64,000 nt of DNA from Alphaproteobacteria bacterium (GTDB lineage: Bacteria; Pseudomonadota; Alphaproteobacteria; Sphingomonadales; Emcibacteraceae). The stretch spans positions 62,001 through 126,000 of the forward strand of contig JAGREE010000011.1 of NCBI GenBank assembly GCA_020446675.1. Reading direction: 5' to 3'. The first letter of the stretch is position 1. Every line of letters starts with the position of its first letter. Below are positions 52,401-60,815 of this stretch, piece by piece. Made by a program: the position numbers and the translations under genes. The notes under the pieces were generated by a model. The model saw only the letters and a list, made by a program, of their open reading frames with translations. It was not told where the DNA came from and made no database searches.

Positions 52401-52431
52401 TTTATATGGTCTTTTTTACTGTTGATTTCAA
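52401..52431 (-). promoter_or_regulatory. Likely sigma-70 promoter of the SRP RNA gene
   Basis: On the minus strand TTGAAA (52431-52426) and TATAAA (52406-52401) are separated by 19 bp. Transcription would start about 6 bp downstream, at the 5' side of the predicted RNA stem (52396-52394). The 19-bp spacer is slightly long. Confidence 0.6.
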
Positions 52432-52507
52432 GTTAAAATTTGTTTCCAGATTTATGGGGCTGGTAATTTCATTTTATATATGTCACTAAATTGGCAAAAG
52501 GTGATAA

Positions 52508-53395
52508 ATGTTTTTTGAAAATTCCTGTATTTTTGCTGAATTCCCACTGGATCCCTGTGATCATATCCGAAGCAATGATGACTTATTAAATGAACTTGCA
52601 ACCTCGCCAAATGCACGATTTGTTGTAATCAGGCAGGGGGAGGCTTTAATGGATAGGGAAAGCGGCCATCTCCCTGAATATTTCTCCGCTGGCGAAATTA
52701 AAAGTGAAATGGTGTTTTTGGGTCAGGATCTGGAACATAGTTATTTTGCAATTGAAATCAGTGACTGTAACTGTGGTCAGTTTCTGGATCTTAGAACCAT
52801 TGCGCGTACAGCATCAGCCAATGGTTTTTCGCCCGTTCCTTCCCTTCTTGCACGTGCCAAAATGCTACTTGACTGGCACCAACGTCACAAATTTTGTGCC
52901 AACTGCGGAGAAAATACAAAAAGTGCAAAAGGCGGGTATGTACGTATTTGTCCCGCCTGTAAAACAGAACATTTTCCTCGGGTAGATCCTGTCGTTATTA
53001 TGATGATTATTTATGATGATAAATGCCTACTTGGCCGGAGTAAGCATTTTGCGCCCGGGATGTATTCGGCACTTGCAGGGTTCATGGAACCGGGTGAAAC
53101 CATTGAAGAAGCAGTACGAAGAGAGGTGATGGAAGAAGCCCATATCAGAGTGGGTGAGGTAAAATATATAAAAAGTCAGCCATGGCCATTTCCTTCATCT
53201 TTAATGATTGGAACCATAGGTAAAGCTCTAAACAATGTTATTGAAGTGGAAAATGACGAACTCGAACAGGCACAGTGGTTTGATAAAAATCAAATCCAAA
53301 ATGTTTTAAAAACAGGCGGTGATGACAAATTTCGTGTGCCGGACAAATTGGCCATTGCCCGACATCTTCTTGAATATTGGTTATACCACTATTAA
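52508..53395 (+). CDS. nudC: NAD+ diphosphatase NudC (Nudix hydrolase)
   Basis: A 295-residue NADH pyrophosphatase/NAD-decapping enzyme. The zinc ribbon is CANCG...CPACK (about residues 131-156); the Nudix box is GFMEPGETIEEAVRREVMEEAHI (about 196-218), with catalytic Glu residues in REVMEE; the NudC-specific motif SQPWPFPSSLMIG follows. It can hydrolyse NADH, NAD and remove NAD caps from RNA. The ribosome site AAGGTGATAA precedes ATG 52508. Its stop overlaps the convergent pheA stop (TTAA). Confidence 0.96.
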   Translation: MFFENSCIFAEFPLDPCDHIRSNDDLLNELATSPNARFVVIRQGEALMDRESGHLPEYFSAGEIKSEMVFLGQDLEHSYFAIEISDCNCGQFLDLRTIARTASANGFSPVPSLLARAKMLLDWHQRHKFCANCGENTKSAKGGYVRICPACKTEHFPRVDPVVIMMIIYDDKCLLGRSKHFAPGMYSALAGFMEPGETIEEAVRREVMEEAHIRVGEVKYIKSQPWPFPSSLMIGTIGKALNNVIEVENDELEQAQWFDKNQIQNVLKTGGDDKFRVPDKLAIARHLLEYWLYHY

Positions 53396-54255
53396 TCAGC
53401 TTTCTTGTCAATCCGGTAGGGAGACTGTGGATAACTGCCAAGCATTCTGTATTCATTTGTAAAAAAGGCCAATTCTTCAAAGGCGTCTTTCACGCGTGGG
53501 TCATCCGGATGGCCTTCGATATCAGCATAAAACTGTGTAGCACTAATAGCACCATCAAGCTGATAGCTTTCAAGCTTCGTCATATTAATTCCATTTGTCG
53601 CAAACCCGCCCATAACTTTATAAAGTGCGGCGGCGGTATTTCTTACCTGAAAGATAAAAGACGTCATGGTTGGGACATCCCGTGGCAGGTATTTTAATTT
53701 TTCCCTGGAAAATACAACAAAGCGGGTAGTGTTATGGCTGGCGTCTTCGACATCCTGTCTTAAGGATTCAAGGCCATATATTTCACCTGCAAGTGATGAG
53801 GCAATGGCACAGATAGAAGGATCTCTAATTTCCGATAAATGTTTTGCAGCGGCAGCAGTATCGGTGAAAACCTCTCTTCTGATGCCCCAGCGATCAAGAT
53901 TTCGGCGGCATTGCCCTAATGCCTGCTCATGGCTTATTGCACATTTTAAGTCTTCAAGCTTGGTCCCTGGTATGACCAGAAGATGATGGTTGATCCTTAG
54001 AAAATGTTCACCAATAATATATAGATTTGAATGAGGGATCAGGTAATGGATGTCTGCAACACGTCCAGCCACACTATTTTCAATGGGAATGACGGCGTAT
54101 TTTACGTCTCCTTCATCAACAGCAGTAAGAGCATCTTCAAACGTTCGGCAGGGCATTACATCCATTTCAGGGAAAAGCTGTTTAGCTGCCAGGTTAGAAT
54201 AGGCGCCAAGTTCCCCTTGAAAAGAAACCAAATTTTCACTATTTTTATTCGACAT
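53392..54255 (-). CDS. pheA: Prephenate dehydratase PheA
   Basis: A 287-residue enzyme that converts prephenate to phenylpyruvate in phenylalanine synthesis; monofunctional, with no chorismate mutase domain. The catalytic TRF motif is in DASHNTTRFVVFSRE; QGELGAYSNLAAKQLFPE opens the catalytic domain. The C-terminal ACT domain (SFIFQVRNTAAALYKVMGGFATNGINMTKLES) senses phenylalanine. I used ATG 54255 because GGAG lies upstream at suitable distance; a GTG at 54264 is possible. It is divergent from the CycM-type cytochrome gene, a common alphaproteobacterial pairing. Confidence 0.95.
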   Translation of the reverse strand: MSNKNSENLVSFQGELGAYSNLAAKQLFPEMDVMPCRTFEDALTAVDEGDVKYAVIPIENSVAGRVADIHYLIPHSNLYIIGEHFLRINHHLLVIPGTKLEDLKCAISHEQALGQCRRNLDRWGIRREVFTDTAAAAKHLSEIRDPSICAIASSLAGEIYGLESLRQDVEDASHNTTRFVVFSREKLKYLPRDVPTMTSFIFQVRNTAAALYKVMGGFATNGINMTKLESYQLDGAISATQFYADIEGHPDDPRVKDAFEELAFFTNEYRMLGSYPQSPYRIDKKAD

Positions 54256-54451
54256 GGTCTTCACTCTCCAAATATTTGCGCAGTATTCATTTTTAGTCAG
54301 AATCTGTCAATCAAAGACCTTATATATTTTTTAACAAGGACGTATTAAGGATATTTAATTATTTTATGATTAAATGATACTTGTCTCAGCAGAAAAATAT
54401 CTGTACATAAGGGGCATAGTGAAGGGTTGATTCTAATTATTTTATAGCTAT

Positions 54452-54480
54452 TTGACAGCTCTTTAAAATTTAACTGTTAA
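54452..54480 (+). promoter_or_regulatory. Candidate sigma-70 promoter of the CycM-type cytochrome c gene
   Basis: A perfect TTGACA (54452-54457) is followed 17 bp later by TGTTAA (54475-54480), a weak -10. The start codon is at 54499, so the leader would be very short. The spacing is ideal, but the -10 is poor. Confidence 0.4.
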
Positions 54481-54498
54481 TGATTACGGGGATTTACC

Positions 54499-55119
54499 GT
54501 GAACTCACATGATTTCAATAAAGCCGCTATGGGCATTTTAATGTTTATGCTTCTAGCTATTGGTGTCAGCAATCTGACAGAAGTGGTTTTTGAACAAGAG
54601 CCTCTGGAAGCAAATGCGTATCCAATTGATACTGCGTCGGTTGCATCAGCAAGTTCTGCAGATTTAGCAACAGAAAAAGGTCCATCAATTGCTGAACTTC
54701 TCCAAACTGCAAGTGTAGAAAAAGGTGAGTCAGTATTTAAAAAATGTGCTGCCTGTCATACACCTGAAAATGGTGGTGCTAATAAAATCGGTCCTAATCT
54801 GTGGAACGTCGTTGGAAGAAACGTAGCAAGTAAAGCCGATTATGACTATTCGTCAGCAATGCATGAGCATGGTGGAACCTGGAGCTATGAAGCTTTGAAC
54901 CAGTACCTGACAAGCCCGAAAGATTATGTTCCAAAGAACAAAATGGCCTTTGCCGGTGTTAAAAAAGACACTGACCGTGCATCTGTCATTTTGTATCTGC
55001 GTTCTCTTTCCGATACGCCACATGAGCTACCAACAGTAGAGGTGGCAGAAGCACCAGCAGAAGCTGCACCGATAGAGGAAGCTGCACCGGCAGAGGCCAC
55101 AACAGCGGATCCGATGTAA
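54499..55119 (+). CDS. Membrane-anchored cytochrome c (CycM-type)
   Basis: A 206-residue cytochrome c that carries electrons from the bc1 complex to terminal oxidase in alphaproteobacteria. An N-terminal hydrophobic anchor (MGILMFMLLAIGVSNLTEVVF) is followed by a linker; the haem motif is CAACH (C83, C86, H87) with GPNLWNVVGR and the axial methionine in KNKMAFAG. The C-terminus is Ala/Pro/Glu-rich and probably disordered. It starts with GTG; GGGGA lies seven bases upstream. Divergent from pheA, and ends at a bidirectional terminator. Confidence 0.93.
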   Translation: MNSHDFNKAAMGILMFMLLAIGVSNLTEVVFEQEPLEANAYPIDTASVASASSADLATEKGPSIAELLQTASVEKGESVFKKCAACHTPENGGANKIGPNLWNVVGRNVASKADYDYSSAMHEHGGTWSYEALNQYLTSPKDYVPKNKMAFAGVKKDTDRASVILYLRSLSDTPHELPTVEVAEAPAEAAPIEEAAPAEATTADPM

Positions 55120-55142
55120 GGACGATAAAATAAAATAAAAAA

Positions 55143-55171
55143 AGCCGTCAGTTATCTGGCGGCTTTTTTTT
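55143..55171. terminator. Bidirectional intrinsic terminator between cytochrome c and NlpC/P60 genes
   Basis: AGCCGTCAG (55143-55151), loop TTAT, CTGGCGGCT (55156-55164; one G-T pair) followed by TTTTTTT on the right and preceded by a run of A on the left. It serves the rightward cytochrome c gene and, read on the other strand, the leftward NlpC/P60 gene ending at 55174. Confidence 0.9.
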
Positions 55172-55173
55172 AT

Positions 55174-56022
55174 TTAAAAAATAAGAGAAGACCGTTTAAT
55201 TGAACTCAAGGGCGGTTTATCTGTCTGAAAGCTGACAATATCAATAACTTCCCTTAATGGATCAATGCTCACTCGCATATGATGGGCATTCGCATGAAGA
55301 AGATGCATATCATCAAGCATAATACCGACATGTCCAGGGAAGAAGGCAATATCCCCATGTCTCGGAATCTGATCTTCATCAAGTGCCACACCAAAATCAG
55401 CCTCCTGCATATCTGTATCTCTTGGTATTGACACCCCTACAGAGGCAAAAGCGAGCTGCACAAGGCCGCTACAATCAATTCCAGCGTTGCTGCGCCCTCC
55501 CCAAAGATAAGGTGTGTATAAAAATTTAAGTGCTTCAGACACCGGGTTTGTACCAAAATCCCCGGAAATATGGGTTGCATAAATCCAGTTGCCATCGGCC
55601 AGTGGAACAAATCCGTTTTCCTGATTTTGGCTGATCACCGAAACCTCTGACATCATATGGATCAGGTCAACTGGGGCAGATTTTAAATTAGGCTCCGGAT
55701 AGATATGTGAGCTTAAAGCACTCACATGATGAGTAGGTGCATGTAAATCCGGCGTGAGACTTTTCAAAGAGCAATATCCGACATAGTTGTCCTTATATGA
55801 TTGTCCCCATGCCCAGCCGTTTTTAACCTCAAAAACATGAAAAAACTCACCATAAAGCAATTGACTAACCATTGGTGATTTTGAGTCAGGAATTGCATAT
55901 AAGGCTGTTAGGCCAACAGCAGCCTGATATTTTTCACCGCTGCTATATTGATCAGCTTTTATTTTATCCTTTAACTTTATATCGGCAATATCATTGCGAT
56001 ATGCATTTAATCTTTTATCCAT
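55174..56022 (-). CDS. C40 family (NlpC/P60) peptidase with SH3-like domains
   Basis: A 282-residue cell-wall endopeptidase that cleaves peptidoglycan stem peptides. Two bacterial SH3-like segments (about residues 33-90 and 100-150) precede the NlpC/P60 domain. The catalytic Cys is C184 (GIDCSGLVQLAF), with His H231 (FPGHVGIM) and H243. No signal peptide is visible, as in cytosolic or recycling members such as dipeptidyl-peptidase VI homologues. Likely cleaves gamma-D-Glu-diamino acid bonds. It is upstream of nothing in the same transcript and lies 22 bp after the MarR gene stop. Confidence 0.9.
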   Translation of the reverse strand: MDKRLNAYRNDIADIKLKDKIKADQYSSGEKYQAAVGLTALYAIPDSKSPMVSQLLYGEFFHVFEVKNGWAWGQSYKDNYVGYCSLKSLTPDLHAPTHHVSALSSHIYPEPNLKSAPVDLIHMMSEVSVISQNQENGFVPLADGNWIYATHISGDFGTNPVSEALKFLYTPYLWGGRSNAGIDCSGLVQLAFASVGVSIPRDTDMQEADFGVALDEDQIPRHGDIAFFPGHVGIMLDDMHLLHANAHHMRVSIDPLREVIDIVSFQTDKPPLSSIKRSSLIF

Positions 56023-56044
56023 TTTCTAACAGTTATGTCCCCAT

Positions 56045-56410
56045 TTAAATATTGTTCAGTTTAACTTGATTTTCCAGATATGACTTTTCAATCAGTTCTG
56101 CAAAATCAGTAAGAAAAACAGCTCCCTTTACTGTTCTTTGAATGAGTACGCTTCGACGATCTTCTTCGTCACGAACTCTTTTAACTAATCCCTGGATACT
56201 TAAACTATCAATACAGCGTGTAATTACAGGTTTTGAAACATTTAGTGATGCGGCCAGGCCGCGGACCGTATGTTTCTTTGGCTCCAGAAAGACGATAAGC
56301 AAAACACTAAGTTGCCGCGTAGTGAGGTCGGGACCCTTTTTAAATACAATATTTGTAAGGGCCTGTTTCCAAAGCTTTAACCCAGCATGGCCACTTAATT
56401 CAAATTCCAT
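56045..56410 (-). CDS. MarR-type winged-helix transcriptional regulator
   Basis: A 121-residue regulator with a MarR-like winged helix: LTTRQLSVLLIVFLE at the start, the recognition helix in NVSKPVITRCIDSLSIQGLVKRV and the beta-wing motif DEEDRRSVLIQRT. Length is short for MarR but typical of a compact MarR/winged-helix subgroup. Its target is unknown; neighbours (peptidase, leucyl aminopeptidase) suggest cell-wall or peptide turnover, which is a guess. Confidence 0.85.
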   Translation of the reverse strand: MEFELSGHAGLKLWKQALTNIVFKKGPDLTTRQLSVLLIVFLEPKKHTVRGLAASLNVSKPVITRCIDSLSIQGLVKRVRDEEDRRSVLIQRTVKGAVFLTDFAELIEKSYLENQVKLNNI

Positions 56411-56487
56411 TATTAACCCGTATTACCTTTATTGAAGCAGATATTGCCAAGGAAACAGGGGTTTGGCAACTTAATAATTATTCTGAA

Positions 56488-57903
56488 TTACGATCCTGTG
56501 CCATAGCGATTGGTCAAAAAATTATACACAGTCCTTAGTCCCATAGCTTCTCCACCAACGGGTTTTCCCGGCCGTGTGCTGGCATTCCAGGCATATACAT
56601 CTAGATGAACCCAGGGTATATCTTCCCTTACAAATTCTTTTAGGAAGAGGGCTGCTGTGATCGCGCCCGCAAATCCCGTGTTTGCAACATTATTGATATC
56701 AGCAATTGAGCTGTGGAGGAGTTTTTTATAAGGGCTGTGAAGCGGAAGTGGCCAGAGGGGGTCATGTTCTTTTTCGGAAAATTTTAAAAGTGCTGCACTG
56801 ATCTCTTTGTCGTCACAGAAAAAGGGTGGGACATCAGCACCCAGCGCGACACGGGCCGCTCCTGTTAATGTTGCAAAATCAATAACCAGATCAGGACTTT
56901 CTTCACATGCGAGAGCAAGGGCATCACATAGCACAAGACGGCCTTCTGCGTCTGTATTGCCGACCTCGATTGTTGTCCCCTTATAACTTTTAATAATGTC
57001 ACCAGGTCTGAACGCGTTTCCAGCTATATTATTTTCTACGGCCGGTATAAGTACACGAAGGCGGACTGGAAGCTTATTTTCCATAATTATCCGCGCAAGC
57101 CCAAGAACATGGGCGGCACCGCCCATATCTTTTTTCATGATCAGCATAACTGATGACGGTTTAATATCGAGACCACCTGTATCGAAACAGACCCCTTTAC
57201 CAATGAGGGTCAATTTTGGTGCTTTTTCATCGCCCCACTTAAAATCAATTAATCGGGGCTCTTTTTCTGCGGCGCGTCCCACAGTGTGAATAGTGTTAAA
57301 ACCGGATTTAAGTAAGGCATCACCCGTAGTAACCTTGAACGACGCCCCAAATAAGTCAGATAGATTTTTTGCAACTTTCTCCAACTCGCTTGGACCCATA
57401 TCACACGTTGGAATATTTACCAGATCGCGGGTAAGGGTCGTGCCTTTTATGATGCTTGAAACCAGATTAAAATTGCAGTTTTTAGGTACTGATAAGACAA
57501 CATTTTTATTGTTTTTATCTTTCAGGTAATAGTCAAAATTATAATGTGCCATGGCCCAGCCAAATACGGCATAGTCACTGTCATGGCTGCTCAGTTCATT
57601 TTCAATGTAATAATTGCCGTCAGGCAGGTTTTCTGCGATTTTGGAAAACAGCCATGGATCATATGGCTCAGAGCCTGTACCCGCAGCAATTGAACGGAAA
57701 TTTCCATCAGCCTCGGAGAAAAAGATAAGTTCACCGCTTTTCGCTTTGAAATTATGTTTTCGGCACCAGTTTAATTGCTCAGCCGGCAAATGAGCTTGCC
57801 ATTCATCCAAATGATCGTTTGAAATCAGATTGATGGCAACCGCATTTTCAGGTTTTTCGGTTTGAAGACATTTAATTTCATCTGTATTGATTTGTGTGAG
57901 CAC
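56488..57903 (-). CDS. Leucyl aminopeptidase family protein (M17)
   Basis: A 471-residue dizinc aminopeptidase. Metal ligands and catalytic residues are visible: K236 and D241 in GKGVCFDTGG, D259 in KKDMGGAAH, and D318, E320 and R322 in GNTDAEGRLVL. The N-terminal half is divergent from classical PepA. A GTG start at 57903 (MLTQINTDEI) is supported by AAGGAA. It is divergent from the GST gene by about 70 bp. Role: peptide breakdown in the cytosol. Confidence 0.93.
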   Translation of the reverse strand: MLTQINTDEIKCLQTEKPENAVAINLISNDHLDEWQAHLPAEQLNWCRKHNFKAKSGELIFFSEADGNFRSIAAGTGSEPYDPWLFSKIAENLPDGNYYIENELSSHDSDYAVFGWAMAHYNFDYYLKDKNNKNVVLSVPKNCNFNLVSSIIKGTTLTRDLVNIPTCDMGPSELEKVAKNLSDLFGASFKVTTGDALLKSGFNTIHTVGRAAEKEPRLIDFKWGDEKAPKLTLIGKGVCFDTGGLDIKPSSVMLIMKKDMGGAAHVLGLARIIMENKLPVRLRVLIPAVENNIAGNAFRPGDIIKSYKGTTIEVGNTDAEGRLVLCDALALACEESPDLVIDFATLTGAARVALGADVPPFFCDDKEISAALLKFSEKEHDPLWPLPLHSPYKKLLHSSIADINNVANTGFAGAITAALFLKEFVREDIPWVHLDVYAWNASTRPGKPVGGEAMGLRTVYNFLTNRYGTGS

Positions 57904-57973
57904 TTGTATTCCTTTTAAATTTGATTATTTTAGCATGATAATATCAGAATTCGGAAATTGTTAGGATAATTTG

Positions 57974-58621
57974 ATGGGGAATTTCACTTTAATAATCGGA
58001 AATAAAAATAACTCAACCTGGTCATTACGGGCATTTCTGGCTCTTAAGCATGCGAGGGTCGATTTTGATGAAATCATGATAGCCTTACGGCCAAAGCTTG
58101 ATCGTGAAAAGCTCGATAAGCTAACGCCAGCGGGGAAAGTGCCCACACTAATCGATGATAATGATTACATCTGGGATAGTTTGGCCATAGCAGAGTATAT
58201 GAACGATTTATATCCGGAAAAATCATTTTGGCCGAAGGATATCAAAACCCGCGCTCATGCAAGATCGGTGTCAGCAGAAATGCATTCGGGTTTTGTTGCG
58301 CTCAGAAAAGCTATGCCGATGGCCTGTCATAGTATTTTTGAGTGTCCTGAAATTACAGGTGACCTAAAAAAGGACATCGACCGAGTAAAAAAAATATGGA
58401 GCGAATGTCTTTCAAAATATAATAAAGATGGCCCCTATCTTTTTGGTAAATATTCAATTGCCGATATGATGTTTGCGCCTGTTGTGTTTCGTTTTAGAAG
58501 TTATCAGGTTGAATTGCCAAAATCACACCAGGATTATTGTCAGTTGATGATTAATCATCCAGATATTAAATCATGGTTGGATGATGCGGACCCTAATGAT
58601 TCTGCTGAAGCAGATAAATGA
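57974..58621 (+). CDS. Glutathione S-transferase family protein
   Basis: A 215-residue GST with an N-terminal thioredoxin-like domain (LIIGNKNNSTWSLRAFLALKHARVDFDEI; Ser/Thr after NN is the likely active-site position) and an all-helical C-terminal domain. The motif GKVPTLIDDNDYIWDSLAIAEYMNDLYP binds the glutathione gamma-Glu. ATG 57974 with AGGA seven bases upstream is chosen over a TTG at 57971. Its stop TGA abuts the convergent stop (TGATCA). Substrate unknown. Confidence 0.92.
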   Translation: MGNFTLIIGNKNNSTWSLRAFLALKHARVDFDEIMIALRPKLDREKLDKLTPAGKVPTLIDDNDYIWDSLAIAEYMNDLYPEKSFWPKDIKTRAHARSVSAEMHSGFVALRKAMPMACHSIFECPEITGDLKKDIDRVKKIWSECLSKYNKDGPYLFGKYSIADMMFAPVVFRFRSYQVELPKSHQDYCQLMINHPDIKSWLDDADPNDSAEADK

Positions 58622-59320
58622 TCAAAGTTCACATTTTTGTACACTGGCATCGACAAAACTTGTTCTGCCGGCGGTGATGCTGAATCGATATTCAGAACCA
58701 GCGGTGATGACACTGTGATAAAGTGGTAAAGTGCCGCTGACTTCCTGTTTATCACCCCCGGGCATCATGAAACTGATAGAGATTTCTTTTGAAGGATCAA
58801 ACCAGGCTTCTGGGCTGCCATTTTCATTTATTGTCGGACTACCATGACCGGCCAGTGTAATAAGACCACGGTAAAAACTGGCCGTTGATGTTTCCTGAGA
58901 AGAAACGGGCGTGAGAATGATAAACCGTTTTGTATCTGTATCAGCGGAACATTTAGAATCTTTTGATATCCCTGCCAAAATTGTCTCCATTCGCTGAATA
59001 TCGACCCCTTCATTTGCCCTTCTGTTAACAACAGCCAGCAGACTTTTAATGTCTTCATTCGGCAGTAATCTTGAAAGTTGATCAACTGTTGCTTTATCCT
59101 TACCTAGTTCAACTTTCAGCTGTTCATTTTCTTCAAGCTGGGTTTCATGACGGGTTTTCCACAAAAGCACTTCTTCCTGTGAAACAGAAATACCAATTTC
59201 ATAGGCATAATACCCGATGCCGCCAAACACACCGATGATAAGAATGAGTTTGGCAATTCCCAATATGCGCTTAGTGCGGCGTTTTTGAAGTTCTTTTCTA
59301 CGTACAAGTCCGAGTGACAT
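58622..59320 (-). CDS. Membrane-anchored coiled-coil protein, unknown function
   Basis: A 232-residue protein: short basic cytosolic N-terminus (RRKELQKRRTKRI), one membrane helix (ILGIAKLILIIGVFGGIGYYAYEIG), a coiled-coil segment (about residues 50-90, rich in Glu/Lys/Leu heptads) and a C-terminal beta-rich extracytoplasmic domain beginning near TKRFIILTPVSSQETSTASF. The layout resembles division or cell-envelope adaptor proteins, but I recognise no family. It starts with a good ribosome site and shares a 16-bp leader motif with the cytochrome c gene at 45852. Convergent with GST. Confidence 0.75.
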   Translation of the reverse strand: MSLGLVRRKELQKRRTKRILGIAKLILIIGVFGGIGYYAYEIGISVSQEEVLLWKTRHETQLEENEQLKVELGKDKATVDQLSRLLPNEDIKSLLAVVNRRANEGVDIQRMETILAGISKDSKCSADTDTKRFIILTPVSSQETSTASFYRGLITLAGHGSPTINENGSPEAWFDPSKEISISFMMPGGDKQEVSGTLPLYHSVITAGSEYRFSITAGRTSFVDASVQKCEL

Positions 59321-59331
59321 TAATTTCTCTG

Positions 59332-59347
59332 TTTTTCTCGTTAAATT
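59332..59347 (-). repeat. 16-bp leader motif, copy 2 (same sequence at 45866-45881)
   Basis: On the minus strand AATTTAACGAGAAAAA, 11 bases upstream of the start codon of the membrane coiled-coil protein. It is identical to copy 1, 13 bases upstream of the cytochrome c start. Confidence 0.4.
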
Positions 59348-59472
59348 TTCCGCTTTATATTATGGGAAAATATCTAAAGTTAAAGTTAAATTATTTTTTG
59401 TTATATTTATGACCGCTTTTTTATTATGGTTTAATAAATAAAAATAAAAATCATTTTTACATAGGGAAAAAT

Positions 59473-60795
59473 ATGAGGGAAACAGAGGACGTTCATGGCA
59501 ATGATGCAAAGCTCAAACGTGAAATAGGCCTGATTGCAACCGGATTTCTGGTGTTGAATGGCTCAATAGGTGCCGGCATTTTTGGACTTCCAGGAAAATT
59601 AATGGAACAGGCAGGTGTCATCGGACCCTGGCTTATTATTATTTTTGGTACATTTATTATAACGGTTGCCTGGACATTCGCGGCAATAGCCAGCTATTTC
59701 AGCTCAACTGGTGGACCGGTCGCCTATGCAAACAGGGCCTTTGGCCCTCTGGTGGGGTTCCAGACAGGCTGGCTTTTATATGTTGGGCGGGTAACGGCGA
59801 TCGCCGCAAATGTCAATGTTTTGTTTAATTATGCCGCGTTTCTCTGGGAGAGCGCTTCTTCAGAAACAATCAGGTTGATCCTTTTTTTCTTAATAATTGG
59901 CACACTTACCGTGATTAATGTGATGGGGATCAAAAAAGCTGTAAAAGCTATTAATATTTTAACGCTTCTGAAAACCATACCAATATTGCTTCTTGTTCTT
60001 CTGGCACTCCCTTATATCACGCCGGAGGGAACATTTCCAAAAGAGTTACCCAGTTTTGATGACATGAATGGTCTGGTGTTGCTCATTCTTTATGCATTTG
60101 TTGGCTTTGAAGGGGCGCTTGTAACGGCGGGGGAAACCAAAAATCCAAAGAAAACAATTCCACGTGCATTAATAATTGGTGTGTTGGTAATAACGGCTCT
60201 TTATTTCTTAGTGTCACTTGCTTACGCAAATGTCGTGGATGAAATCAGCAGTGATATTCCCTTGTTACAAATGGCAGAAATACTTATGGGCAGTACGGGT
60301 GGTTTTATCATCATCATTACGGCAATTTTTTCAATACTTGGCAATGCCACAAGCATTGTAATCGCCGCACCACGAATGACATTTGCCATGGCTGAAGAGG
60401 GATCTCTTCCAAAATGGTTTAGTGAAGTCAATGAAAAATATAATACACCGGCCAACTCTATCGTATTTCTGGGGGTGCTTGCCTTCCTGCTGGCCATATC
60501 GGGTACGTTTGTCAAACTTGCTATCGCCAGCACATTGGCCAGAATGATTGCCTATGCCATTTGTATGTTATCCTTACCGAATATCCGTAAAAAAGCGGAT
60601 CAGGAAACCAGGGATAATGCAACAAAATTACCAGGTGGGTATATTATTCCTGGGGTCGCTTTTTTTGTCTGCCTTTTTGCCATCAGTCAATCGACTTGGG
60701 TGTCATGGAAATATACATTGGGATTAATACTTTTGGGAAGCTTCCTCTATTACTTAAATAAAATAATAGGGAAAAAGGAAAACAGAGATGATTAG
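59473..60795 (+). CDS. APC-superfamily amino-acid permease (first of tandem pair)
   Basis: A 440-residue permease with about twelve membrane helices. The unwound helix-1 motif is NGSIGAGIFGLPGKLM; helix 6 has YAFVGFEGALVTAGETKNPKKTIPRA, which marks amino-acid/polyamine antiporter-like members. Ribosome site AGGGAAAAAT. The next gene is a close paralogue, 20 bp downstream, so both are in one transcript. Substrate unknown; a partner M20 amidohydrolase converges on the pair. Confidence 0.92.
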   Translation: MRETEDVHGNDAKLKREIGLIATGFLVLNGSIGAGIFGLPGKLMEQAGVIGPWLIIIFGTFIITVAWTFAAIASYFSSTGGPVAYANRAFGPLVGFQTGWLLYVGRVTAIAANVNVLFNYAAFLWESASSETIRLILFFLIIGTLTVINVMGIKKAVKAINILTLLKTIPILLLVLLALPYITPEGTFPKELPSFDDMNGLVLLILYAFVGFEGALVTAGETKNPKKTIPRALIIGVLVITALYFLVSLAYANVVDEISSDIPLLQMAEILMGSTGGFIIIITAIFSILGNATSIVIAAPRMTFAMAEEGSLPKWFSEVNEKYNTPANSIVFLGVLAFLLAISGTFVKLAIASTLARMIAYAICMLSLPNIRKKADQETRDNATKLPGGYIIPGVAFFVCLFAISQSTWVSWKYTLGLILLGSFLYYLNKIIGKKENRDD

Positions 60796-60815
60796 ATAGC
60801 CACTAGGAATTATGC

